DNA from: Clostridia bacterium
GTDB lineage: Bacteria; Bacillota_E; SLMV01; PUMD01
Length of the DNA stretch: 5,537 bases
Reading direction: 5' to 3'
NCBI GenBank assembly: GCA_007128555.1
Contig: SKXF01000318.1
Span: forward strand, 1 to 5,537
Notes under the pieces: generated by a model
Told to the model about the DNA's origin: nothing
Database searches by the model: none
What the model saw: only the letters and a program-made list of their open reading frames with translations
Shown here: one piece after another, positions 1-5,220 of the stretch
Layout of the letters: each line of letters begins with the position of its first letter
Position numbering within the stretch: the first letter of the stretch is position 1
Position numbers and translations under genes: made by a program

Positions 1-1176
1 AAGCAGGACAGCTGGCAGGTGGTCACGACCCCGGAGGCCTACGTCGTCATCGAAGAGGGGATGATCTCCGAGGTGGGCAGGGGGACGCCTCCCCGGGCGG
101 AGTCGACCCTTGACGGCTACGGTCGCGCCGCGATACCTGCCCTGTGCGATCCCCATACTCACGCCGTTTTTGCCGGATGGCGGGCCAGGGAATTTGAGAT
201 GCGGCTCACCGGAAGAACCTACAAGGAGATCCTCGCTGCCGGGGGCGGAATCCTGGATACGGTCAGAGCCACTCGAGAGGCATCGCAGGACGACCTTGCC
301 GGGCTTCTTCGCTGCCGGCTCGACGCGATGCTGTCCCGGGGCGTACTGACCTGCGAGGTCAAGAGCGGTTACGGCCTGGATGTGGATACCGAGATCCGCA
401 TGCTCAAGGCCATCTCGGAAGCTGGACGGGATCACCCGGTGGACGTTGTCAGCACCTACCTCGGAGCCCATGCCGTTCCGGGCGAGTGGTCTGGCAATGG
501 GGCTGGTTACATAGAGGACGTGGTGGTTCCGCTGATCGGCGAGATTGCCCGACGCGGGTTGGCGGAGTTCGTGGATGTGTTCTGTGAACCGGGGGCTTTC
601 TCTGTGGCAGAGTCCCGCAGGGTCCTTGAGGCCGGGAGCGCGGCCGGATTGGGCCTTCGCATCCATGCGGATGAGATGGAGGCATCTGGAGGCGCAGCGC
701 TGGCCGCGGAAATGGGCTGTGCCAGCGCTGAGCACTTGCTGTCCGCGCCGGCAGATCAGCTCCTGCAGATGCGCGATGCAGGCGTTAGCGCCGTGCTTCT
801 ACCTGGGACAGCCATGGTCCTGGGCCAACCTTACGCCCAGGGACGCTGGATGATTGACCAGGGCATGTCGGTGGCGTTGGGAAGCGACTTCAACCCTGGC
901 AGTTCTCCGATCATAGATATGGGCCTGATCATGGTCCTGGCATGCCTGCAGATGAAGATGACCCCTGCTGAGGTCCTGGTGGCTGTGACTCGGAATGCGT
1001 CGATGTCCCTCGGACGTAGGGACCGAGGGGTGGTAGCTCCTGGCTACAGGGGCGACCTTGTGCTTCTCGATGCCCCCCAGTACACGCACCTGGTGTATCG
1101 GCCGGGCGCACGCCTGGTTTCATGCGTGATATCGGCTGGAGATGTGGTGTTTTCTGAGGATACTACCGATCTGTGA
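1..1176 (+). CDS. hutI: Imidazolonepropionase HutI, 5' end outside window
   Basis: Hydrolyses 4-imidazolone-5-propionate to N-formimino-L-glutamate, the third step of histidine breakdown, in the cytoplasm. The frame is open to the first base, with six residues before a GTG at 19. That GTG is not the real start: the family has an N-terminal beta-sandwich of which only the end is present, so roughly 30 residues lie upstream. Numbering from the GTG, amidohydrolase features are in order: the metal-binding HTH at 46-48, TYKEILAAGGGI near 67-78, SGYGL at 116-120, a substrate-pocket His in YLGAH at 151, the metal His in RIHADEM at 216 with Glu 219, His 239 in AEHLL, and the metal Asp 290 in SDFNPGSSP. 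A C-terminal sandwich strand (GDLVLLD, 345-351) closes the fold. All expected catalytic residues are present, so it should be active. It is followed 18 nt later by a formimino-THF cyclodeaminase, which supports the hut assignment over other amidohydrolases. Confidence 0.95.
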   Translation, partial: KQDSWQVVTTPEAYVVIEEGMISEVGRGTPPRAESTLDGYGRAAIPALCDPHTHAVFAGWRAREFEMRLTGRTYKEILAAGGGILDTVRATREASQDDLAGLLRCRLDAMLSRGVLTCEVKSGYGLDVDTEIRMLKAISEAGRDHPVDVVSTYLGAHAVPGEWSGNGAGYIEDVVVPLIGEIARRGLAEFVDVFCEPGAFSVAESRRVLEAGSAAGLGLRIHADEMEASGGAALAAEMGCASAEHLLSAPADQLLQMRDAGVSAVLLPGTAMVLGQPYAQGRWMIDQGMSVALGSDFNPGSSPIIDMGLIMVLACLQMKMTPAEVLVAVTRNASMSLGRRDRGVVAPGYRGDLVLLDAPQYTHLVYRPGARLVSCVISAGDVVFSEDTTDL

Positions 1177-1194
1177 TGATGGGGGAGAAACGAA

Positions 1195-1833
1195 ATGGAT
1201 GAACAGACGGGATTTGGTTCACTGACACTTCAGGGTTTCCTGGCGCGGCTGGCAGACGGCGATCCCACTCCGGGTGGCGGCACGGCATCGGCCGTGGCCG
1301 GCTCCATGGGGGCAGCCCTGGTGGTGATGGTCACAGGTCTCACCCTGGGCAGGAAGAAATACCGTGATGTGCACGACGAGGTGCAGGCCTGGGCAGAAGA
1401 GGCTGCTCTTCTACAGGAGGAGTTGCGTGATCTGGCCGATGAAGATAGTGAGGCCTTCAACCAGGTGATGACGGCGCTGCGGATGCCGAGGGATTCTGAC
1501 CGGCATCGAAAGGCAAGAACCCGTGCCCTGGAGGCGGCCACCCGGCAGGCGACCGAGGTGCCGCGACAGGTGTTGCGCCGGTGCCTGCGAGTACTGCAGC
1601 TGGCCGTGGAACTGGTGAGAGTGGGCAATGACAATGCGGTCAGCGATGCCCTGGTGGGGGGGGAAGTGGCTGCATCGGGGGTTCGGGGAGCGATTGCAAA
1701 CGTGATGATCAATCTCGGTTCCCTTGCCGATGATGGATATCGCTCGGAAGCAGCCGACGAGGTAGACCGGATCCAGGACCAGGTGTCGGACCTGTTGGAT
1801 GATCTGCGAGCCGCCGCAGCAGAGCGCATGTGA
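1195..1833 (+). CDS. fchA: Formimidoyltetrahydrofolate cyclodeaminase (FTCD_C family, stand-alone)
   Basis: 212 residues, the usual size of the single-domain cyclodeaminase/methenyl-THF cyclohydrolase family (the C-terminal domain of FTCD). It converts 5-formimino-THF to 5,10-methenyl-THF plus ammonia; some homologues instead act as methenyl-THF cyclohydrolases. Visible motifs are PTPGGGTASA at 25-34, KKY at 54-56, DEDSEAFNQVM at 82-92, a VP turn at 122-123, and the family signature GNDNAVSDALVGG at 144-156 followed by GAIANVMINL at 165-174. The protein is otherwise helical, matching the all-alpha family fold. The ATG has a good ribosome binding site (GGGGGAG at 1181-1187, 7 nt spacing). It lies 18 nt after hutI, so the histidine-derived formimino group is the likely substrate. 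The partner glutamate formimidoyltransferase is not in the window and is probably upstream or elsewhere. A run of eight G at 1656-1663 sits in the signature motif and keeps the frame. Confidence 0.9.
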   Translation: MDEQTGFGSLTLQGFLARLADGDPTPGGGTASAVAGSMGAALVVMVTGLTLGRKKYRDVHDEVQAWAEEAALLQEELRDLADEDSEAFNQVMTALRMPRDSDRHRKARTRALEAATRQATEVPRQVLRRCLRVLQLAVELVRVGNDNAVSDALVGGEVAASGVRGAIANVMINLGSLADDGYRSEAADEVDRIQDQVSDLLDDLRAAAAERM

Positions 1834-1834
1834 A

Positions 1835-1842
1835 GAGCAGGT
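1835..1842 (+). promoter_or_regulatory. Ribosome binding site that favours the TTG start of birA
   Basis: AGCAGGTG matches the consensus AGGAGGTG except at one base and ends 6 nt before the TTG at 1849. The in-frame GTG at 1843 follows it directly with no spacer, so initiation at the TTG is favoured. The choice changes the protein by only two residues. Confidence 0.55.
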
Positions 1843-1848
1843 GTGCTA

Positions 1849-2604
1849 TTGAAGAGATATCACTACAGGGAGATCGGATCGACCAGCGATGAGGCTCGCC
1901 GGCTGCTCGAGGAGGGCAGGATCCAGGGTTCGGCTCTTGTCACAGCAGAGGTCCAGACCGGAGGGCGGGGCCGGAATGGGCGGCGATGGATGTCGCCCCG
2001 GGGAGGACTATGGATGACTCGAGTGCTCTCCCCTGGTGTATCGCAGGCCCTGTGGCCCCTCTATCCCCTCCTGGCGGGTGTGGCTGCCGTTGGTGCGATT
2101 GACGCGGTCGCGGGGGTGCAGGCTCAACTGAAATGGCCCAATGATGTGTTGTGGGGGGGCAGGAAGCTGGGAGGTATTCTCTGCGAGGGCCTCCAGGGAC
2201 ACATCCTGATCGGCCTGGGCATCAACGTGAGCATCGAGTGGGAGCGCTGGACCACAGCAGGTTTTGAACCCGTAGACTTGCAGACGGCGGCGGGCGGTCT
2301 GAAGGCCAGGGCTTCCGAGGTGATTGCCGACCTGGCATATGGGGTAAACTGCCAGATAGACCGTCTGTGCGTTGTCTTCGAGGAGAGCCCGGAACGGATC
2401 CTGGGGACATGGCGACGGCATTGCTGCATCTTTGGCAGGGACGTTCGTGTTCTTGCCGGCGAGCAGGTGTACGAGGGAGTGGCTCGAGATATTGCAGATG
2501 ATGGTGCCCTGATGGTACAGATGCCGGACGGGCGTGTTCGCAGGTTCTACTCTGGCGATGTCAGTCTTAGATTGAGGGGAGAGGGCGATGATCGCACCCG
2601 GTAA
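1849..2604 (+). CDS. birA: Biotin--[acetyl-CoA-carboxylase] ligase, monofunctional (no HTH)
   Basis: Activates biotin with ATP to biotinyl-5'-AMP and transfers it to the acceptor lysine of biotin carboxyl carrier domains in the cytoplasm. The start is taken as TTG because of ribosome binding site spacing; a GTG two codons earlier (1843) is the alternative. Numbering from that GTG: GSTSDEA at 12-18 (biotin pocket), the adenylate-loop motif QTGGRGRNGRRW at 38-49, KWPND at 97-101, RKLGGILCE at 107-115 with the conserved lysine, GLGIN at 124-128, and a C-terminal SH3-like domain from about 197 (GRDVRVL to GDVSLR). The catalytic domain starts at once, so the winged-helix repressor domain of E. coli BirA is absent. 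This is a group I ligase that should not control biotin genes itself. The ligase follows fchA by 15 nt and its last 17 nt overlap the next gene, indicating cotranscription and translational coupling. Confidence 0.93.
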   Translation: MKRYHYREIGSTSDEARRLLEEGRIQGSALVTAEVQTGGRGRNGRRWMSPRGGLWMTRVLSPGVSQALWPLYPLLAGVAAVGAIDAVAGVQAQLKWPNDVLWGGRKLGGILCEGLQGHILIGLGINVSIEWERWTTAGFEPVDLQTAAGGLKARASEVIADLAYGVNCQIDRLCVVFEESPERILGTWRRHCCIFGRDVRVLAGEQVYEGVARDIADDGALMVQMPDGRVRRFYSGDVSLRLRGEGDDRTR

Positions 2605-3532
2605 CGATACCCTGACGGCTGTTGACGGGGTTTGCGTGGGCCACTACACGGATACGAAGGCAATGACCGGGCTGACGGTGATCCTCTTTCCCGGTGCTGC
2701 TGTGGCCAGTGTTTCGATTCGGGGAGCGGCGCCCGGCACGCGGGAGGTTGCTCTTCTACGTCCCGGAAACACCGTCGATGAAGTCCATGCCTTCATGCTG
2801 ACCGGCGGTAGTGCCTATGGGCTCGATGCCGCTTGTGGGGTGATGCGCTACCTGGGCGAGCGCCGATTGGGTTTTGCAGCGGGGACGTCGATTGTGCCCA
2901 TTGTTCCGGCTGCTGTGCTTTTTGACCTGGAGGTGGGTGATTCCGTGGCGCCTGGTGGTCCCGCTGCCTACTCGGCCTGCGAGGTGGCGAACTCGGACCC
3001 TGTTCAGCAGGGATCTGTGGGTGCCGGGACCGGTTGCACCGTCGGGAAGGTCCTTGGCATGTCCCGGGCAAGTCCGGGAGGCATCGGCAGCAGTGTCGTG
3101 AAGCTGGGTGGCGGGGGTATGGTTGGGGCCCTCGCTGCTGTTAACTCCATGGGCAACGTGGTGGATGGGAAGGGCTCGACACTTGCCGGCGTCATGGCCG
3201 ATCCGGGCCCGGGATTTCTTTCCGCGGAACAGTGGCTCATCGACGGCGTCACACCGGAAGGCGCTGCAGGGTGCAATACCACGCTGGTCACCGTGGTGAC
3301 GGATGTGATCCTGGACAAGACGCAGTGCCGGAGGGTGGCAGAGATGGCCCATGATGGCCTGGCCCTTAGCATACGGCCGTGTCATACATCTTTTGATGGC
3401 GACACCATTTTTGTTGCCTCCACTCGCCGACGCCCGGGAGACCCGGATCGGGTGGGCGTCGCGGCGGTCCGGGCTGTGAGCTGCGCGGTGAGACGCGCTG
3501 TTCGCAGGGCTGATGGAACCGGTCGGCATTGA
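2588..3532 (+). CDS. P1-family (S58, DmpA/BapA/NylC-like) N-terminal-nucleophile aminopeptidase
   Basis: 314 residues, typical for P1 peptidases, which cut themselves into alpha and beta chains and then act as aminopeptidases, beta-peptidyl aminopeptidases or amidases. Family landmarks: VDGVCVGHYTD at 12-22, LTGGSAYGLDAACGVMRYLGE at 71-91, GAGTGCTVGK at 145-154, KLGGGGMVGALAAVNSMGN at 172-190, NTTLVTVVTD at 230-239, and HDGLALSIRPCHTSFDGD at 255-272. By comparison with NylC-type members, the cleavage site is Asn230-Thr231, leaving Thr231 as nucleophile of an 84-residue beta chain; DmpA uses Gly-Ser at this place. No signal peptide is seen, so it is probably cytoplasmic. The ATG has an AGGGGAG ribosome binding site at 2575-2581 and overlaps the birA end by 17 nt, so it is probably translationally coupled to birA. 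The substrate cannot be read from sequence; beta-alanyl or other amide substrates are known in the family. The C-terminus (about 296-314) is Arg-rich. Confidence 0.92.
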   Translation: MIAPGNDTLTAVDGVCVGHYTDTKAMTGLTVILFPGAAVASVSIRGAAPGTREVALLRPGNTVDEVHAFMLTGGSAYGLDAACGVMRYLGERRLGFAAGTSIVPIVPAAVLFDLEVGDSVAPGGPAAYSACEVANSDPVQQGSVGAGTGCTVGKVLGMSRASPGGIGSSVVKLGGGGMVGALAAVNSMGNVVDGKGSTLAGVMADPGPGFLSAEQWLIDGVTPEGAAGCNTTLVTVVTDVILDKTQCRRVAEMAHDGLALSIRPCHTSFDGDTIFVASTRRRPGDPDRVGVAAVRAVSCAVRRAVRRADGTGRH

Positions 3533-3558
3533 ACACAACACGGTATCAGGACTAGAAT
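3529..3558 (+). promoter_or_regulatory. Putative sigma-70-type promoter for the panT-like/coaX operon
   Basis: A -35 candidate TTGAAC (3529-3534, 4/6 to TTGACA) is separated by 18 nt from a -10 candidate TAGAAT (3553-3558, 5/6 to TATAAT) in a locally AT-richer stretch. Transcription would start near 3564-3566 and give a leader of about 140 nt. The -35 overlaps the stop codon of the peptidase gene. It is at the only real gap in the gene row, where a promoter is expected. Confidence 0.5.
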
Positions 3559-3562
3559 ATAG

Positions 3563-3703
3563 GGACAGGTGCACGAATCGTTCTCGATGGAGAATCGGTA
3601 CTTCGTAACGGGAGACTGAATTCCTCCAGGCGACGTTTCGGGGCCACCTCCAACAATCACTAAGTCCGTCATCCCGCTGGGGAGCCGGAACGGAGGGTGA
3701 CAA
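3563..3703 (+). promoter_or_regulatory. Structured 5' leader, candidate cis-regulatory RNA of unrecognised class
   Basis: About 140 nt between the promoter and the S-component gene, with no credible ORF. Complementary segments: AGGTG (3567-3571) with CACCT (3645-3649) can close a multibranch element. Inside it lie a long hairpin, ACGAA (3573-3577) with TTCGT (3602-3606) and TTCTC (3581-3585) with GAGAA (3590-3594) around a GATG loop; GGAG (3611-3614) with CTCC (3624-3627); and CGA (3631-3633) with TCG (3638-3640). Downstream, TCCGT (3665-3669) pairs with ACGGA (3690-3694), and CCACCTCC (3644-3651) can pair with the ribosome binding site GGAGGGTG (3692-3699). The CACCT strand therefore has two competing partners, as in translational riboswitches. 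I do not recognise the conserved cores of TPP, FMN, cobalamin, SAM, lysine, THF or T-box leaders. All pairings were found by eye and no energies were computed. Confidence 0.4.
3692..3699 (+). promoter_or_regulatory. Strong ribosome binding site of the S-component gene, can be sequestered
   Basis: GGAGGGTG, with GGAGG ending 7 nt before the ATG at 3704. It supports that start. The core is also complementary to CCACCTCC at 3644-3651 (one bulged G), and its first bases fall in the TCCGT/ACGGA stem, so access may be controlled by leader folding. Confidence 0.65.
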
Positions 3704-4426
3704 ATGAAGAAGATGACGCTAAGACACTACGTACTGGCAGGCTTACTGGGAGCACTGATCGCTGCGCTGGGGTTCACTCCGCTGGTGATGGTGCCTGTGC
3801 CAACTCCTGCGGGGGCTGCCACCATATTGCACGTGCCCGTGATTATTGCCGCTTTGCTGGAGGGCCCTGTCTTTGGAGCGATGGTCGGCTTTTTGTTCGG
3901 AGCAGTCAGCTTTTGGCGGGCTATCGTGGCTCCGAGTAATCCCGTTGCCCAGGTGATGTTTACAGATCCGGTGACGGCTTTTGTCCCCCGGATCCTGATC
4001 GGACTCGTCGCGTTTTATGCCTTCAGGGCGGCTCGCGATGAGAGGTGGAGGAGGGTCATCTGTGCGCTCTGTGGGCTCTTGGCCTGGGATCTTTCGTATC
4101 GGGTGATTCTGAATGCCGGCTGGGTTCAGGCGCATCCCATCAGCTATCTCTACTTCTTTCCGGCTGCAGCCGCGGTGACTTATTTCCTCTTCCGGCTCCT
4201 GTCGGGGGAGAAGGCGCCTGTGATTGCCGGAGCCCTCGCCGGCAGCCTGACCAATACGGTGGGCGTCCTGGGGATGGTCACGTTGCGGGGCATCCTGCCG
4301 CCCACCGCAAGTGCGGTGGTAGCGGTGGTACACGGCCTCCCAGAAGCTGCTGTTGCAGTACTACTGACGCTTATGTTGTATAATGCATTAAAGGGACGTA
4401 CCAGTACCACCTGGAGAAGGGAGTAG
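3704..4426 (+). CDS. ECF transporter S component, probably pantothenate-specific (PanT-like)
   Basis: A 240-residue, strongly hydrophobic integral membrane protein with no ATPase or soluble domain. Approximate membrane segments are 8-27, 41-73 (probably two), 92-108, 118-136, 147-166, 172-193 and 202-227, giving about six helices with short loops, as in ECF substrate-binding S components. The stretch TPAGAATILHVPVIIAALL (34-52) followed by GPVFGAMVGFLFG (54-66) resembles the family pattern of a short polar motif before an HVP/HIP-I-I helix. A basic tail (GRTSTTWRRE) ends the protein. It would bind a vitamin at the outer face and associate with a shared ECF module (two ATPases plus a T protein) encoded elsewhere. 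Specificity is inferred only from its neighbour: the pantothenate kinase gene starts 5 nt after its stop, so pantothenate is the best guess. It has its own promoter and a structured leader. Family membership is fairly sure, the substrate less so. Confidence 0.82.
   Translation: MKKMTLRHYVLAGLLGALIAALGFTPLVMVPVPTPAGAATILHVPVIIAALLEGPVFGAMVGFLFGAVSFWRAIVAPSNPVAQVMFTDPVTAFVPRILIGLVAFYAFRAARDERWRRVICALCGLLAWDLSYRVILNAGWVQAHPISYLYFFPAAAAVTYFLFRLLSGEKAPVIAGALAGSLTNTVGVLGMVTLRGILPPTASAVVAVVHGLPEAAVAVLLTLMLYNALKGRTSTTWRRE
4302..4319. repeat. Perfect 8-bp inverted repeat inside the S-component gene
   Basis: CCACCGCA and TGCGGTGG are perfect reverse complements separated by AG, so a short GC-rich hairpin could form in the mRNA. 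It has no T-tract after it and lies within codons for PPTASAVV, so it is not a terminator. The right arm runs into a tandem 9-nt repeat. Confidence 0.5.
4313..4330. repeat. Two tandem 9-nt copies GCGGTGGTA
   Basis: Two exact adjacent copies, in frame, encoding Ala-Val-Val twice in the last membrane segment. Too short to say more; probably simple codon similarity. Confidence 0.5.
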
Positions 4427-4430
4427 GGGT

Positions 4431-5198
4431 TTGATCCTTGCTGCAGATATCGGAAACTCCAATACCACCCTGGGGCTTTTTTCTGGTGAGAGCCTGGTGC
4501 ATCGATGGAGGCTGTCAACCCTGGTATCGGCAACGGCCGATGACCTGGGAATAAGCATGAGGACACTTCTGAGCAGCAATGGGGTGAGCCTTTCTGACAT
4601 CGATGCCATCATCTATGCTTCGGTGGTACCTCCCCTGGCAGAGCCCTTTGAGAAGATGTGCCAGAGGTATATTGGGATGCAGCCCCTGAAGGTGGCTCCC
4701 GGGGTGAAGACGGGAATTGACATTCGCTATGAGAATCCGAGGGAAGTTGGAGCGGATCGCATTGCGAATGCTGTGGCGGCACAGAGCCGGTATGGTGGCC
4801 CTGCCATCGTGGTGGATTTTGGTACTGCCACCACCTTTGACGTGGTATCAGCCGACGGTGATTATGCTGGGGGAGCGATTTTGCCGGGAGTGGGGCTCTC
4901 TACAGAGGCCCTGTTTGAGCATGCTGCTCGTCTTCCCCGGATTGACCTTTCGCGGCCAATCAGGGCGGTGGGCAGGAACACCGTCGAGAGTATGCGCGCG
5001 GGAATCATATACGGTTTTGCCGGGTCAATTGATGCTGTGGTGGCTCGAATCGAGGGGGAGATCGGAGCGGCACGGCGAATCATTGCCACAGGAGGCTGGG
5101 CAGGACTCATAGCCCCCGAGTGCCAAAGAGTAGATGAGGTGGATCCGAACCTGACACTGGAGGGTCTGCGTATCATATACATGCGAAACAGGACCTAG
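4431..5198 (+). CDS. coaX: Type III pantothenate kinase CoaX
   Basis: Phosphorylates pantothenate to 4'-phosphopantothenate, the first committed step of CoA synthesis. Type III enzymes belong to the ASKHA (actin-like ATPase) fold, need a monovalent cation and are not feedback-inhibited by CoA. The 255 residues match the family length. Motifs: the phosphate-binding DIGNSNTTLG at 6-15, WRLST at 26-30, NPREVGADRIANAVAA at 102-117 with the catalytic Asp109, VVDFGTATTFDVV at 127-139 with Asp129 expected to bind the cation, GGAILPGVGLSTEAL at 147-161, TVESMRAGIIYG at 184-195, and the ATP-site IIATGGWA at 217-224. The start is TTG, chosen because it sits exactly where the family begins and has AAGGGAG at 4417-4423 with 7 nt spacing. 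That site lies inside the end of the upstream gene, so translation is probably coupled to it. The adjacent S component would import the substrate. Confidence 0.96.
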   Translation: MILAADIGNSNTTLGLFSGESLVHRWRLSTLVSATADDLGISMRTLLSSNGVSLSDIDAIIYASVVPPLAEPFEKMCQRYIGMQPLKVAPGVKTGIDIRYENPREVGADRIANAVAAQSRYGGPAIVVDFGTATTFDVVSADGDYAGGAILPGVGLSTEALFEHAARLPRIDLSRPIRAVGRNTVESMRAGIIYGFAGSIDAVVARIEGEIGAARRIIATGGWAGLIAPECQRVDEVDPNLTLEGLRIIYMRNRT

Positions 5199-5220
5199 GA
5201 CTTGAGGGGAGGGGCTGTCG

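Noticed and set aside
19..21. GTG at 19 as the true start of HutI
   Set aside because: The reading frame is open upstream to the window edge, no ribosome binding site is placed before it, and the N-terminal part of the family is missing, so the gene starts outside the window.
1230..1829. A 199-codon open frame on the - strand opposite the cyclodeaminase gene
   Set aside because: Ser/Arg/Ala-rich composition mirrors the codons of the sense gene; no domain and no ribosome binding site of note.
3665..3694. Rho-independent terminator in the leader
   Set aside because: The TCCGT/ACGGA stem is not followed by a T-tract but by the ribosome binding site and start codon, so translational rather than transcriptional control is more plausible.
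2756..3703. A long open frame on the - strand (about 315 codons) opposite the peptidase gene and leader
   Set aside because: It lies antisense to a clearly recognised P1 peptidase, its product is rich in His/Arg/Pro/Ser with no known motif, and long antisense frames are common in GC-rich coding DNA.
3565..3703. T-box, cobalamin, FMN, THF or SAM riboswitch in the leader
   Set aside because: A GGAGAATC-like stretch at 3589-3596 slightly recalls part of a cobalamin element, but the B12 box is absent. No T-box AGGGTGG-ACCGCG core, FMN, THF or SAM core was found by eye.
3743..4333. A 196-codon open frame on the - strand opposite the S-component gene
   Set aside because: A low-complexity charged product is the expected complement of a membrane-protein gene, and the + strand gene is well supported.
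5199..5220. Terminator or promoter between coaX and the BFN-domain gene
   Set aside because: Only 22 nt, taken up by a purine-rich ribosome binding site; no inverted repeat or promoter boxes.
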